A DNA stretch of 64,000 nucleotides from assembly GCF_000166355.1 (NCBI RefSeq), contig NC_014652.1, positions 2,144,928 to 2,208,927 on the forward strand, given 5' to 3'. Below are positions 8,928 to 19,436 of the stretch, piece after piece. The position numbers were made by a program, and so were the translations under genes. The notes under the pieces were generated by a model. It was not told the origin of the DNA and did no database searches. It saw nothing but the letters and a program-made list of their open reading frames with translations. This stretch comes from Caldicellulosiruptor hydrothermalis 108 (GTDB taxonomy: Bacteria > Bacillota > Thermoanaerobacteria > Caldicellulosiruptorales > Caldicellulosiruptoraceae). Each line of letters starts with the position of its first letter. Position 1 is the stretch's first letter.

Positions 8928-9056
8928 TCTTATGCACTCTCCATAAAATGGGTTCTTTTTGAAATTTTAATCTTATTATATCATCTTTGATTTGAGGAAA
9001 AAATAATCAAAATCTTTATTTTTGGGTAATAATCATTATGAGAAAAAAATTTCTGA

Positions 9057-9085
9057 TTGCTTTAATTTTACAATAATGTTATAAT
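9057..9085 (+). promoter_or_regulatory. Predicted sigma-A promoter of the glycogen operon
   Basis: TTGCTT at 9057-9062 and a perfect TATAAT at 9080-9085 with a 17-base spacer, about 145 bases upstream of glgB. The remaining bases of the 8928-9231 gap are AT-rich leader; I see no riboswitch in them. Confidence 0.6.
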
Positions 9086-9231
9086 CAAAATTAGTTTTGT
9101 CTGTTTTATATAATCAGACTCAAATTGTTTTAATTAATTTGCTTATTATATTTTGCATTAAATCTGTTACTACACTGTGCACATTCAACCCATAACATTT
9201 CAAAATCTATTTGATGGAGGGGTATGTGTTA

Positions 9232-11184
9232 ATGATAAAAAAAGTGAAATCTACCATTTACCTGTCTGACATAAAAAAATTTGAATCAGGAGAGCACTTC
9301 GAAAGTTACAAGTTCTTGGGGAGCAGGGTTGTAAACTATAGAGGCAAGGTTGGAACAGTTTTCTGTGTGTGGGCACCAAATGCTAAAAGCGTGTCTGTTG
9401 TTGGAAATTTTAATAATTGGTGCGGCGAAAATCACAAGATGATGAGAGTTTATGGCAGTGGACTTTGGTGGCTGTTTGTAGAAGGCATTGGTGAAGGAGA
9501 GCTCTACAAATATGAGATTATTGGTGCTGATGGGAAAAGGGTTTTAAAAGCTGACCCGTATGCAATCTACTCTGAGCTTCGTCCCAACACAGCATCAATC
9601 GTAAGGAATATCCCGGACTATGAGTGGCATGACCAGGAATGGATGGAAAAAAGAAAAACAACTCCACCATATGACAAGCCAATCAACATTTATGAGGTGC
9701 ATCTTGCATCATGGAAAATGAAAAAGGATGGAAGTTTAGAGAAGGCCGGTGAGTTTTATAATTACCGCGAACTTGCCCACATGCTGGTAGACTACATAAA
9801 AGAAATGAACTATACACACATAGAACTTCTGCCAGTTTTAGAACACCCTCTTGACATGTCATGGGGTTACCAGCCAACAGGTTACTTTTCTCTCACATCA
9901 CGCTACGGTAGTATTGAGGATTTTATGTATTTTGTAGATATTATGCACCAAAATGGAATTGGAGTAATAGTTGACTGGGTACCAGCTCATTTTTGCAAAG
10001 ATGAGCATGGACTTTATAGGTTTGACGGAACATTTTTATATGAATATGAGGATGAGCTTTTGAGAGAAAACTACACATGGGGTACTGCCACATTTGACTT
10101 TTCAAAACCACAGGTGCAAAGCTTTCTTGTCTCAAGCGCCATGTTTTGGTTTGATGTTTATCACATTGACGGAATAAGGGTAGATGCTGTTTCTCACATC
10201 ATCTACATGAACAACAACCAGAAAAATAGATATGGCGGACATGAAAACATAGAAGGAATTGAATTTATAAAAAAGCTCAACAAGGCAATATTCTCAAAAT
10301 ATCCAAATGTCCTGATGATTGCCGAAGAGTCAACTGCATTTCCTCTGGTCACATATCCAACATACGACGGAGGGCTTGGCTTTAATTACAAGTGGAACAT
10401 GGGATGGATGAACGACACTTTAAAGTACTTGCAAAAACATCCCAACGAGAGAAAACATCATCACAATCTTTTGACATTTTCCATAATGTACGCATTTTCT
10501 GAAAACTTTATTCTGCCGTTTTCACACGATGAGGTTGTTCATGGAAAAAAATCTTTGCTTGACAAGATGCCAGGTGATTACAACCAGAAATTTGCAAACA
10601 TAAGACTTCTTTATGGCTATATGTACACACATCCGGGCAAAAAGCTCCTTTTCATGGGTGGTGAGTTTGGTCAGTTCATTGAATGGAGATTTTATGCATC
10701 GCTTGACTGGCTACTTTTGGACTACCCCATGCACCGCATGCTTCAGCAGTATGTTAAAAGCTTAAATAGATTCTATTTAGAAAACAAAGCTCTATGGGAG
10801 CTTGATAACAAAATGGATGGTTTTAGATGGATAGACGTTCACAACTGGCAACAGAGTGTCATATCATACCTGAGATTTTCAAAAGACCCTGATGATTTCC
10901 TTGTTGTCATTTGTAACTTTGGTCTTGCTTCATATGAAAATTACAAAATAGGCGTGCCAAGAAAGGGTATGTATTTGGAAGTATTTAACAGTGATAAAGC
11001 TGAATTTGGTGGTAATAATATAGTAAACACAGAAAAACTTAAAACAATTGATGAAGTATGGCATGGATATAACCAGTGCATAGAATTTAGGCTTCCTGCG
11101 CTTTCGTGTTTGATTTTCAAACCAATTGAATTTTTCAATACTCAAGAAGAAAAGAATCAAAATGACAACAATATTCAGACATAG
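9232..11184 (+). CDS. glgB: 1,4-alpha-glucan branching enzyme
   Basis: 650 residues, GH13. An N-terminal CBM48-like region ([19 protein letters not shown]) is followed by the catalytic barrel with DWVPAHF, the nucleophile Asp in [10 protein letters not shown], the acid Glu in AEEST and FSHDEVVHG. It makes alpha-1,6 branches in glycogen. The ATG at 9232 has GGAGGGG nine bases before it; the upstream TTG at 9211 lies before that site and is rejected. First gene of glgB-glgC-glgD-glgA-glgP; only 13 bases separate it from glgC. Confidence 0.96.
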   Translation: MIKKVKSTIYLSDIKKFESGEHFESYKFLGSRVVNYRGKVGTVFCVWAPNAKSVSVVGNFNNWCGENHKMMRVYGSGLWWLFVEGIGEGELYKYEIIGADGKRVLKADPYAIYSELRPNTASIVRNIPDYEWHDQEWMEKRKTTPPYDKPINIYEVHLASWKMKKDGSLEKAGEFYNYRELAHMLVDYIKEMNYTHIELLPVLEHPLDMSWGYQPTGYFSLTSRYGSIEDFMYFVDIMHQNGIGVIVDWVPAHFCKDEHGLYRFDGTFLYEYEDELLRENYTWGTATFDFSKPQVQSFLVSSAMFWFDVYHIDGIRVDAVSHIIYMNNNQKNRYGGHENIEGIEFIKKLNKAIFSKYPNVLMIAEESTAFPLVTYPTYDGGLGFNYKWNMGWMNDTLKYLQKHPNERKHHHNLLTFSIMYAFSENFILPFSHDEVVHGKKSLLDKMPGDYNQKFANIRLLYGYMYTHPGKKLLFMGGEFGQFIEWRFYASLDWLLLDYPMHRMLQQYVKSLNRFYLENKALWELDNKMDGFRWIDVHNWQQSVISYLRFSKDPDDFLVVICNFGLASYENYKIGVPRKGMYLEVFNSDKAEFGGNNIVNTEKLKTIDEVWHGYNQCIEFRLPALSCLIFKPIEFFNTQEEKNQNDNNIQT

Positions 11185-11197
11185 GGTGGTGATTAAA

Positions 11198-12376
11198 ATG
11201 AACGGTCCCAAGCGTGAGATTATAGCAATGATTTTAGCTGGCGGGCAAGGAAGTAGGCTTAAAGAGCTTACCAAAACAAATGCAAAGCCTGCTGTGGAGT
11301 TTGGGGGAAAGTATCGGATAATTGACTTTACACTAAGCAACTGTACAAACTCATCAATTGACGTTGTTGGAGTTTTGACTCAGTACCAGCCTTTTACATT
11401 ACACTGTCACATTGGAATCGGGACTGCATGGGATTTGGACCGCACAAAAGGCGGTGTTTACATCCTGCCACCTCACACAAATGACAGTGGCGGAAATTGG
11501 TACAAAGGCACTGCTGATGCTATCTACCAAAATATGAACTTTGTGGAGTTGTTCTCACCTGAGTATCTTTTAGTACTGTCTGGCGACCACATCTATACCA
11601 TGGACTATCAAGAGATGTTTAAATTCCACAAGGAAAAGAAAGCTGATGTGACAATTGCATGCATTGAAGTACCTATCCAAGAGGCTTCAAGATTTGGAAT
11701 CATGAATACAAAAGAAGATGGTAGAATATACGAGTTTGAAGAAAAGCCAAAACATCCAAAAAACAATCTTGCGTCAATGGGAATCTATATTTTTAACTGG
11801 GAAAAATTAAAAAAATACCTAAAAGAAGATGCTAAGGATGAGGAATCTGCCCATGACTTTGGAAAAAATATAATTCCAAAAATGCTAAAAAGCGGCGAAA
11901 AGTTATATGCATATAAATTTAGAGGATACTGGAAAGATGTAGGAACAGTTGAGTCTTACTGGGAGGCGAACATGGACCTTTTGAATGAAGAGTGTCTTTT
12001 GGATGCGCCAAGTTGCACTTTAGACCTTTATAACCAAGAAACAAAAGTTTATACCTCATCAATTGCATATCCACCTCAATACATAGCCCCTTGTGCAAAG
12101 GTCAAAAAGTCGATGGTAGTAGAAGGTTGTAGCATATGGGGTGAGGTTTACAATTCAGTTTTGTCATACAACGTGTACGTAGGACAAAATGCCAGAGTTA
12201 TAAACTCTGTTTTACTTAGCAGCGCCTCAATCGAAGATGGTGCCATTGTTGAAAATGCAATTGTGTGCTCAGGGGCAAGAGTTACAAAAGGTTGCAAAGT
12301 TATTGGAAAACCGGGGGAAATTGCAGTTGTTCCTGAAAACAAAAAGGTGACTTCTGACATCATAATTTCAGAATAA
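11198..12376 (+). CDS. glgC: Glucose-1-phosphate adenylyltransferase, catalytic subunit
   Basis: 392 residues from the ATG at 11198, which follows GGGTGGTG by six bases. Makes ADP-glucose from ATP and glucose 1-phosphate. The nucleotide-binding loop is intact ([13 protein letters not shown]), as are [19 protein letters not shown], the SGDHIY metal-binding Asp and EEKPKHP. The C-terminal half is a left-handed beta-helix with hexapeptide repeats. The longer reading frame from 11126 would overlap glgB by 59 bases and lacks a ribosome-binding site. Pairs with GlgD encoded next. Confidence 0.96.
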   Translation: MNGPKREIIAMILAGGQGSRLKELTKTNAKPAVEFGGKYRIIDFTLSNCTNSSIDVVGVLTQYQPFTLHCHIGIGTAWDLDRTKGGVYILPPHTNDSGGNWYKGTADAIYQNMNFVELFSPEYLLVLSGDHIYTMDYQEMFKFHKEKKADVTIACIEVPIQEASRFGIMNTKEDGRIYEFEEKPKHPKNNLASMGIYIFNWEKLKKYLKEDAKDEESAHDFGKNIIPKMLKSGEKLYAYKFRGYWKDVGTVESYWEANMDLLNEECLLDAPSCTLDLYNQETKVYTSSIAYPPQYIAPCAKVKKSMVVEGCSIWGEVYNSVLSYNVYVGQNARVINSVLLSSASIEDGAIVENAIVCSGARVTKGCKVIGKPGEIAVVPENKKVTSDIIISE

Positions 12377-12395
12377 TCGAGTGGAGGAGATTAAA

Positions 12396-13538
12396 ATGCT
12401 TACAAATTACTTAGGTATTGTGAGCCTTACAGAAAATGAAAGTAAACTCAAAAGCCTCACAGCAACAAGGCCTTTAGCGTCAATTCCTATATTTGGCAGA
12501 TACAGGGTTATTGATTTTGTGCTTTCAAATCTTGTCAATGCAGGCATCACAAACGTTGGGATTCTGGCTCCAACCAAGTCAAGGTCTTTGATAGACCATG
12601 TTGGAACAGGCAAGCCCTGGGATTTGAACCGCAAGGTTGATGGCCTTTACATTTTCAACTATTCGTATGAACCGCCTTCCATAAGTGATATAAAACTTTT
12701 AAAAAGCAATATGGAATTCTTACTTCGCAGTAGAAAAGAAATGGTAATTTTTACTTCATCTTATATGATTTGTAATATAGATTTTGAAGATGTAGCAAAA
12801 TTCCATGAAGAAAGCGGGGCTGATGTGACAGTTGTGTACAAAAAGATTTCCAATGAAGATGACCTTTTTTTAGACCTTCCTACCCTGATGATTGACCAGA
12901 ACTCAAATGTAATGGGAGTTGGGAAAAACATAGGAAGGCGCACAACTGTAAACATATCTTTGGATATGTTTGTACTCAGCAAAGAATTCTTGATTGACTG
13001 TATTTTGACATGTCTTGAAAATGGCAACTGTACAACATTCAGAGATTTTATATACAAAAATGTCCAGAATATTAACTTAAAAGCTTATGAGTTTAAAGGA
13101 TATGTAGGATGTATAAACTCTATCTCCTCATACTTTAAAGTATCAATGGACATGTTAAATGTTGATATCCAGCGTGAACTTTTTTCAGAGGAAAGACCCA
13201 TTTACACAAAGTCCAATGATTCACCACCAACAAGGTATTTTTCCACATGTGAGGTTGAAAACTCATTTGTGTCAAACGGATGCCTTATTGCAGGCAAGGT
13301 AAAAAATAGCATAATCTCAAGAGGAGTTGTAATAGAAAAAGATGCAATTGTTGAAAACAGTATAATATTTTCAAAATGCATTATTAAAAGCGGTGCTATA
13401 TTGAAAAATGTCATTTTAGACAAAAACGTGGTAATAGATGAAAATGCCACATTGATCGGGCATAACAAAAATCCTCTTGTGATGGAAAAGCAAAGTTTTA
13501 TAAATTTAAGCCAGTTAAAAGAGGTGAAAAGGGTATGA
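12396..13538 (+). CDS. glgD: GlgD, regulatory paralogue of glucose-1-phosphate adenylyltransferase
   Basis: 380 residues, same fold as GlgC, but the signature loop is lost: it reads YLGIVSLTENESKLK where GlgC has GGQGSRL. YRVIDFVLSN and the C-terminal beta-helix remain. In Firmicutes GlgD alone is inactive and stimulates GlgC in a heteromer. GGAGGAG sits six bases before the ATG at 12396. It overlaps glgA by four bases (ATGA), indicating coupled translation. Confidence 0.93.
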   Translation: MLTNYLGIVSLTENESKLKSLTATRPLASIPIFGRYRVIDFVLSNLVNAGITNVGILAPTKSRSLIDHVGTGKPWDLNRKVDGLYIFNYSYEPPSISDIKLLKSNMEFLLRSRKEMVIFTSSYMICNIDFEDVAKFHEESGADVTVVYKKISNEDDLFLDLPTLMIDQNSNVMGVGKNIGRRTTVNISLDMFVLSKEFLIDCILTCLENGNCTTFRDFIYKNVQNINLKAYEFKGYVGCINSISSYFKVSMDMLNVDIQRELFSEERPIYTKSNDSPPTRYFSTCEVENSFVSNGCLIAGKVKNSIISRGVVIEKDAIVENSIIFSKCIIKSGAILKNVILDKNVVIDENATLIGHNKNPLVMEKQSFINLSQLKEVKRV

Positions 13539-14971
13539 AAGTTCTGTTTGCAGTGTCTGAAGCATTCCCTTTTGCTAAAAGTGGGGGACTTGCAGATGTG
13601 GCATATTCTCTGCCAAAAGCGCTAAGAAAACTGGGAATTGATGTCAGAGTCATTATGCCCAAGTACGGTGATATTAGCTCCGACTTTTCCACAAAGATGA
13701 AACATCTGTGTCACTTTACAGTCCCTGTTGGCTGGCGAAACCAGTACTGTGGTATTGAGTATTTAAACTTAGATGACGTTCCATTCTATTTTATAGACAA
13801 TGAATATTACTTCAAAAGACCGGGATATTACGGCTACTATGATGATGGAGAAAGGTTTTCATTCTTTTCAAGAGCTGTATGTGAAGCTGTGTATCATCTT
13901 GACTTTGACGTGGATATCATTCACGTAAACGATTGGCACACAAGCATAATCCCGGTTTTATTGAAAGCTCATTATATGCATTCTGAAAAGCATCGGAAAA
14001 TAAAGACAGTTCTCACGATACACAATTTGAAATATCAGGGTGTCTTCCCAAAAGAAGTTATGCATGATCTCCTTTCCCTTCCTGATGAATACTTTGATGA
14101 AAACAGGCTCAAATTCTATGATGCAATTTCATTCTTAAAAGGAGGCATAATCTACTCTGACAAGGTTGTAACTGTGAGCAAAACATATGCAAACGAAATC
14201 AGAACACTTTCTCACGGCGAAGGACTACATGGGCTTTTGTCTGGGATTGGAGAAAAATTAATAGGCATTGTTAACGGAATTGACTATGAAGTTTACAACC
14301 CTGCAACGGACAAATTTATCTTTGTAAATTATGATGCAAATACATTTGAAAGCCGTAAAAAGGAAAACAAATTTAGACTCCAGCAAATGTTAAATTTACC
14401 TGTTACAGATGAAATTGTAGTCATTGGTATGGTCTCAAGACTGACAAAGGAAAAGGGAATTGATCTTATAGAAAAAATTTTAAGCAGGCTTTTGACACTA
14501 CCAGTTCAGCTTGTTATCTTAGGGGCTGGTGATTACCATTATGAGCAGATGTTCAGACACTATGCTGCAGCATACCCCTCTGAAGTGTCTGTGAACATAT
14601 GTTATAGCGAAGAACTCGCACGAAAAATTTATGCCGGCTCTGACATGTATCTTATGCCATCTTTGACAGAGCCTTGCGGAATATCCCAGCTGATTGCCAT
14701 GAGGTATGGAAGTGTGCCGATTGTCAGAGAGACAGGTGGACTTAAAGATACAGTAAAACCTTATAATCAGTTTACAGGTGAGGGCTGGGGATTCTCTTTT
14801 GCAAACTATGATCCTGCAGAACTTTTTGCTATCATAAAATATGCACTTTCCATATATCCCGACAAAGCTCAGTGGAGATCTATTGTTTATCAGGCAATGA
14901 CAAGAGACAATTCGTGGAATGCTTCAGCCTACGAATATCAAAAGGTTTATGAAAGCCTTTTAAACTCATAA
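13535..14971 (+). CDS. glgA: Glycogen synthase (ADP-glucose)
   Basis: 478 residues, GT5. The KxGG motif is KSGGLADV near residue 15. HVNDWHT near 129 and the C-terminal SLTEPCGISQLIAM with RETGG are the donor-site motifs. It elongates alpha-1,4-glucan with ADP-glucose made by GlgCD. Length is typical. Confidence 0.97.
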   Translation: MKVLFAVSEAFPFAKSGGLADVAYSLPKALRKLGIDVRVIMPKYGDISSDFSTKMKHLCHFTVPVGWRNQYCGIEYLNLDDVPFYFIDNEYYFKRPGYYGYYDDGERFSFFSRAVCEAVYHLDFDVDIIHVNDWHTSIIPVLLKAHYMHSEKHRKIKTVLTIHNLKYQGVFPKEVMHDLLSLPDEYFDENRLKFYDAISFLKGGIIYSDKVVTVSKTYANEIRTLSHGEGLHGLLSGIGEKLIGIVNGIDYEVYNPATDKFIFVNYDANTFESRKKENKFRLQQMLNLPVTDEIVVIGMVSRLTKEKGIDLIEKILSRLLTLPVQLVILGAGDYHYEQMFRHYAAAYPSEVSVNICYSEELARKIYAGSDMYLMPSLTEPCGISQLIAMRYGSVPIVRETGGLKDTVKPYNQFTGEGWGFSFANYDPAELFAIIKYALSIYPDKAQWRSIVYQAMTRDNSWNASAYEYQKVYESLLNS

Positions 14972-14999
14972 AAATTCAGACTCAGGAGGAAAATTTTTG

Positions 15000-17462
15000 A
15001 TGATAGGTGGAATTAAGGGTCTTTCAAAAGAAGAACTCAAAGAAAAGATAAAGCAGGATTTTCAGCGAAAGATTATATCCCTCTTTGCAATTGACCCAAA
15101 AGAAGCAACAACTTATCAGCAATACCTTGCTCTTGGCGAGGTTATAAAGGAATACTCTTTTGAGAGATGGCTTCAGACAAACAAGTACTACAAGCAAAAC
15201 GATGTAAAACAGGTGTATTACTTTTCGATAGAGTTCCTTCTTGGGAAACTTCTTGTTAACAATCTCATAAACTTGGGAATACGTGATGTCTGCAGAGAAG
15301 CTTTAAACGAACTTGGCATAACTCTTGAAGACATTGAAGAGGCAGAAAGAGAACCAGGACTTGGCAACGGCGGACTTGGAAGGCTTGCTGCATGTTTTCT
15401 GGACTCTATGGCATCAATGGGTCTTCCCGGTCATGGAAACGGGATAAGATATCGATACGGTCTTTTTGAACAAAAAATTCAAAACGGGTATCAGGTTGAG
15501 GTGCCTGACAACTGGCTTTCTGAAGAGTATGTATGGGAGGTAAAAAGAAGCGATAGAGCCTGCATTGTAAAGTTTGGTGGAACAGTGCGTTTTGACATTG
15601 TTGATGGAAAACTGAAAGCCTTCCACGAAAACTATGAACCTGTTTGGGCAATACCTTATGATATTCCTATAATTGGATATGGCTGTAACACTGTAAACAC
15701 CCTGAGACTTTGGAGTGCAGAACCGTTCGAAAATGTATTTGATTTTGCTTCGTTTTCAAGAGGTGACTATATTAAAGCTGTGGAATACAGGTATATGGTG
15801 CAGTCTATCACCCAAGTTTTGTATCCAGATGACACAAACGAACAAAACAGGATTTTGAGACTCAAACAGGAATACTTTTTTGTATCAGCCGGTGTTCAGA
15901 GCATAATAAGGACATTTAAAAAACGTGGAAAATCCATACACCAGCTTCCAGATTATGTAATGATTCAAATAAATGATACCCATCCAACACTTGTAATACC
16001 CGAACTTATGAGAATACTCATTGACGAGGAAGGTCTTTCTTGGGAAGAAGCCTGGGATATAACAACAAAAACTGTTGCATACACAAACCATACTATAATG
16101 GTGGAAGCTCTTGAAAAGTGGCCGATTGATATGGTAAAAACTCTTCTTCCAAGGATATATACGATAATCGAAGAGATAAATAGAAGATTCTGCAGCGAGA
16201 TGCTTGAACGCACTGGTGGTGATTGGCAAAGAGTATGCAACGTAGCTATTATCCAAGATGGTCAAATAAACATGGCACACTTGGCTGTTATTGGTAGCAG
16301 CTCTGTAAATGGGGTTTCAAAACTTCACACAGAGATTTTAAAAAATGAAGTTTTGAAATGTTTTTACAGCCTTTATCCTGAAAAGTTTAACAGCAAGACA
16401 AATGGTATTACCCACAGAAGATGGCTTGTTGAAGCAAACCCGGATTTAGCAAGGCTCATCTCTGAAACTTTACAGACAGACAGGTGGATAAAAGAGCCTA
16501 TGCTGATGTTAAAATTCAAAGATTTTGCAGAAGATAAGCTTACACAGGAGCTTGTTGCTAATATTAAATTTAATAACAAGGTCAAACTTGCCAAGTATAT
16601 AAAAGAAAAATACAACATTGTGGTTGACCCGCGCTCAATATTTGATGTGCAGGCAAAAAGGCTTCATGCATACAAGCGCCAACTTCTGAACGCTCTTCAT
16701 ATTTTGCATCTTTACAATATGCTAAAAGAAAATCCCAGCTTGGATATTTATCCGCGAACCTTTATCTTTGCAGCAAAAGCAGCGCCGGGTTATATCCTTG
16801 CAAAAAAGATTATAAAACTCATAAATTCTATTGCTGAAAAGGTCAACAAAGACCCAGATGTAAAAGACAAACTCAAAGTAGTGTTCCTGGAAAACTATTG
16901 TGTATCTTTAGCAGAGAAAATTATCCCTGCTGCTGATGTGTCAGAGCAAATCTCAACAGCCTCAAAAGAAGCATCTGGCACAGGCAACATGAAGTTTATG
17001 ATGAACGGCGCAATTACCATTGGAACTTTGGACGGTGCAAATGTGGAGATAAAAGAGGCAGTGGGTGATGAGAACATAGTCATTTTTGGCCTTTTGGCTG
17101 AAGAGGTCTTGGACTACTACAAAAATGGCGGGTACAGTAGTAGCCAGCTTTACCAGAAAGATTTGAGAATCAGAAGGCTCATTGACCAGTTAATCGGAAA
17201 CTTTTTTGACGTGCCACCTGGTGAGTTTATGGATATTTATAATCACTTGATAACATATAACGATGAGTACTTTGTATTGAAAGATTTTGACTCTTACCAT
17301 GAAGCTCAAATGAAAATTGATAAGCTCTACCGAGACACCAAACGCTGGCGAAAAATGATGATAATCAACATAGGAGCATCTGGAATTTTTTCAAGTGACA
17401 ATACCATTCAAAAGTATGCTGATGAAATTTGGCATATAAAAAGGGTTGAAATTCCAGACTAA
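15000..17462 (+). CDS. glgP: Glycogen/maltodextrin phosphorylase
   Basis: 820 residues, GT35. Phosphorolysis of glycogen to glucose 1-phosphate. The pyridoxal-phosphate lysine is in SGTGNMKFMMNG; EPGLGNGGLGRLAACFLDSMA and the RRWL region are also intact. The ATG at 15000 follows AGGAGGA by nine bases; a TTG three bases upstream is less likely. Last gene of the operon, 28 bases after glgA, with a strong terminator behind it. The operon thus holds both synthesis and breakdown. Confidence 0.97.
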   Translation: MIGGIKGLSKEELKEKIKQDFQRKIISLFAIDPKEATTYQQYLALGEVIKEYSFERWLQTNKYYKQNDVKQVYYFSIEFLLGKLLVNNLINLGIRDVCREALNELGITLEDIEEAEREPGLGNGGLGRLAACFLDSMASMGLPGHGNGIRYRYGLFEQKIQNGYQVEVPDNWLSEEYVWEVKRSDRACIVKFGGTVRFDIVDGKLKAFHENYEPVWAIPYDIPIIGYGCNTVNTLRLWSAEPFENVFDFASFSRGDYIKAVEYRYMVQSITQVLYPDDTNEQNRILRLKQEYFFVSAGVQSIIRTFKKRGKSIHQLPDYVMIQINDTHPTLVIPELMRILIDEEGLSWEEAWDITTKTVAYTNHTIMVEALEKWPIDMVKTLLPRIYTIIEEINRRFCSEMLERTGGDWQRVCNVAIIQDGQINMAHLAVIGSSSVNGVSKLHTEILKNEVLKCFYSLYPEKFNSKTNGITHRRWLVEANPDLARLISETLQTDRWIKEPMLMLKFKDFAEDKLTQELVANIKFNNKVKLAKYIKEKYNIVVDPRSIFDVQAKRLHAYKRQLLNALHILHLYNMLKENPSLDIYPRTFIFAAKAAPGYILAKKIIKLINSIAEKVNKDPDVKDKLKVVFLENYCVSLAEKIIPAADVSEQISTASKEASGTGNMKFMMNGAITIGTLDGANVEIKEAVGDENIVIFGLLAEEVLDYYKNGGYSSSQLYQKDLRIRRLIDQLIGNFFDVPPGEFMDIYNHLITYNDEYFVLKDFDSYHEAQMKIDKLYRDTKRWRKMMIINIGASGIFSSDNTIQKYADEIWHIKRVEIPD

Positions 17463-17479
17463 ACTTGCATAAAAACTTA

Positions 17480-17527
17480 AAAAAAGGCAGGCAAAAAATT
17501 CAAAGTTCTAATGGGCCTGCCTTTTTT
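17480..17527. terminator. Bidirectional terminator between glgP and the SGNH gene
   Basis: AAAAAAGGCAGGC / GCCTGCCTTTTTT inverted repeat with a 22-base loop. T-runs lie on both strands, and the flanking genes converge. Confidence 0.85.
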
Positions 17528-17533
17528 GTTTAT

Positions 17534-18178
17534 TTAAAACTCTATAGCTTTTAAAAACGCATTGGCTATAATCATATGGCCTGTGAGATTTGGATGGATT
17601 CTGTCAAGCGCAAGCGCATATGAATGATAATGTTTTAAGAAATTATCAAACTCTTCCTGAACATCTACGAATATAGCACCATGTTTTTGAGCTACTTCTT
17701 TCATTGCAAATCGGTACTCATCCATCTTTTTCCTCATAGCATCATTCTTGTTGTCATCAATTATAAATGGCGACATCAGAACAAGCCCTTTGAGAGTCGG
17801 CTTTGTTTCTTCTATCAATTGGTTTAATGTTGAAACATACTCATCTAAATACACGTGACACTCATAAATCAAAGGATTGTCAAACTGTCTCCAAACATCA
17901 TTTATACCTATCATGATAGAAAGCCAGTCAGGTTTTAAATCTAAAACATCTGTCTGCCAACGCGCTTTGAGATGCCTTACAGTATCTCCTCCAACACCCA
18001 TATTGATAACTCTTATCCTGCTTTCTGGGTACTTTGCAAGAAGCTGAGCTGAAACAAGAGAAACATATCCGTTGCCAAGGTTATTCCAGTGAAGACCTTC
18101 TCCAACAGGTCTTGCCCTTCCGCAGTCGGTTATTGAATCGCCTATGAAAAGAAGTTTGCTTCCATTTTCAATCTTCAT
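17534..18178 (-). CDS. SGNH/GDSL-type hydrolase (probable esterase)
   Basis: 214 residues, no signal peptide. The four SGNH blocks are visible: FIGDSITDCGR (nucleophile Ser), GVGGDTVRHL (Gly), GINDVWRQ (Asn) and DRIHPN near the end (catalytic Asp/His). Such enzymes are often carbohydrate acetylesterases; here it should act in the cytosol. It follows the ROK kinase by 33 bases on the same strand, suggesting work on imported sugars, but the substrate cannot be read from sequence. Confidence 0.88.
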   Translation of the reverse strand: MKIENGSKLLFIGDSITDCGRARPVGEGLHWNNLGNGYVSLVSAQLLAKYPESRIRVINMGVGGDTVRHLKARWQTDVLDLKPDWLSIMIGINDVWRQFDNPLIYECHVYLDEYVSTLNQLIEETKPTLKGLVLMSPFIIDDNKNDAMRKKMDEYRFAMKEVAQKHGAIFVDVQEEFDNFLKHYHSYALALDRIHPNLTGHMIIANAFLKAIEF

Positions 18179-18211
18179 TTTTGCTGCCCACCTTCTTTTT
18201 AATTTTACATT

Positions 18212-19162
18212 TCACAGCTGCTTTGCTAAAAGCGCAGCCCCAATTATACCAGCATCATTTCCCAAAACGGCAGGAATGATTTTGGGCATTGGAACCTGTT
18301 TGCAGTAGAATTTTTCATACACAAGCTTTCTCACAGGTTCTAAAAGATACTCTCCTTCTTTGCTAACTCCTCCGCCAATGCAAATTACCTCTGGTTCAAA
18401 TATATTGCAAACATTTACAAGACCTTCTGCTAAATATTTTACATACTTATCAACAATTGCTGCCCCAACGCTATCTCCCATTCGCTTTGCATCAAAAGCT
18501 GTTTTGGCATCAATCTTTGAAATATCACCATTTACAAGCTTCATGATAGTGCCGTTTATATCCCTTGCAGCAGCCTCTCTTGTCATTCGAATAAGAGCTG
18601 TTGCTGAAGCATAAGCCTCCCAGCAACCTCTTCTGCCACATGTGCACTGCTCACCATCAACACAAATTACCATATGCCCCAGCTCTGCACCTGCATGGTG
18701 TGCCCCGGTGTATATTTTGCCATCGATTATAATTCCCCCGCCAATGCCAGTTCCCAATGTAATTGTAACAGAAATCTTTGTGCCTTTTGCACCGCCTGCT
18801 ATATACTCGCCATATGCTGCACAGTTTGCATCGTTTTCTATGTTTACAGGCTTTGGAATGTATTTTTGTATCTCTTCTCTCATAGGAACGTTCAAAAAAG
18901 CAATGTTGTTGCTGTAAAGAATCATGCCCTTTTCATTGTCAGGTGTACCAGGACTTCCAATTCCAACTGAGTGAATATCGTCAAGTGTAAGACCACATTC
19001 CTTTACAAGGTCAAGGCTTAGCTGTGCCATGTCTTTCATAATCTCTGTGTAGTGCCTGTGCGCACCTGTTGGAACAGAACCTTTTTTTAAAATTTTGCCT
19101 TCCTCATCAACAATTCCTGCTGCAATGTTTGTTCCTCCCAAGTCAATTCCTATGTAATACAC
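18212..19162 (-). CDS. glcK: ROK-family glucokinase
   Basis: 316 residues. ATP-binding IGIDLGGTNIAAG at the N-terminus, catalytic ENDANCAAYGE, TLGTGIGGGII, the substrate His in GAELGHM and the ROK zinc cluster CTCGRRGCWEAYAS. It phosphorylates glucose with ATP; related members act on other hexoses. The cysteine cluster is complete. It shares the region with the glycogen operon, which it would feed with glucose 6-phosphate. Confidence 0.93.
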   Translation of the reverse strand: MYYIGIDLGGTNIAAGIVDEEGKILKKGSVPTGAHRHYTEIMKDMAQLSLDLVKECGLTLDDIHSVGIGSPGTPDNEKGMILYSNNIAFLNVPMREEIQKYIPKPVNIENDANCAAYGEYIAGGAKGTKISVTITLGTGIGGGIIIDGKIYTGAHHAGAELGHMVICVDGEQCTCGRRGCWEAYASATALIRMTREAAARDINGTIMKLVNGDISKIDAKTAFDAKRMGDSVGAAIVDKYVKYLAEGLVNVCNIFEPEVICIGGGVSKEGEYLLEPVRKLVYEKFYCKQVPMPKIIPAVLGNDAGIIGAALLAKQL

Positions 19163-19436
19163 CTTCTCTCTCCTTTCTAATTCTTAAGATTTTGATTTTA
19201 TTATATCAACAAAAAGAGATTAAGTAAAATAGACTTTTTAGTCTTTATTTTTAGATATTTTGCATAATAAGTTTGCATAAAAATTAGATATTTATTGTTA
19301 GCTACAAGAATTGTTTTTTTGATATTATGAAAAAAAATTTGCAACATAATAGAGGAGAAGCTATGAAGTTAATAGGTAAAATATTTGAGGTCTTTTTTAA
19401 ATATTTCGTTTTAGTCCCTGCCTTTATTGGCTTTAT

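Noticed and set aside
9211-9231. TTG start for glgB at 9211
   Set aside because: It lies before the GGAGGGG site; the ATG at 9232 is correctly spaced.
12396-13538. GlgD as a second catalytic GlgC
   Set aside because: The GGQGSRL-type loop is lost, which is known for the regulatory subunit.
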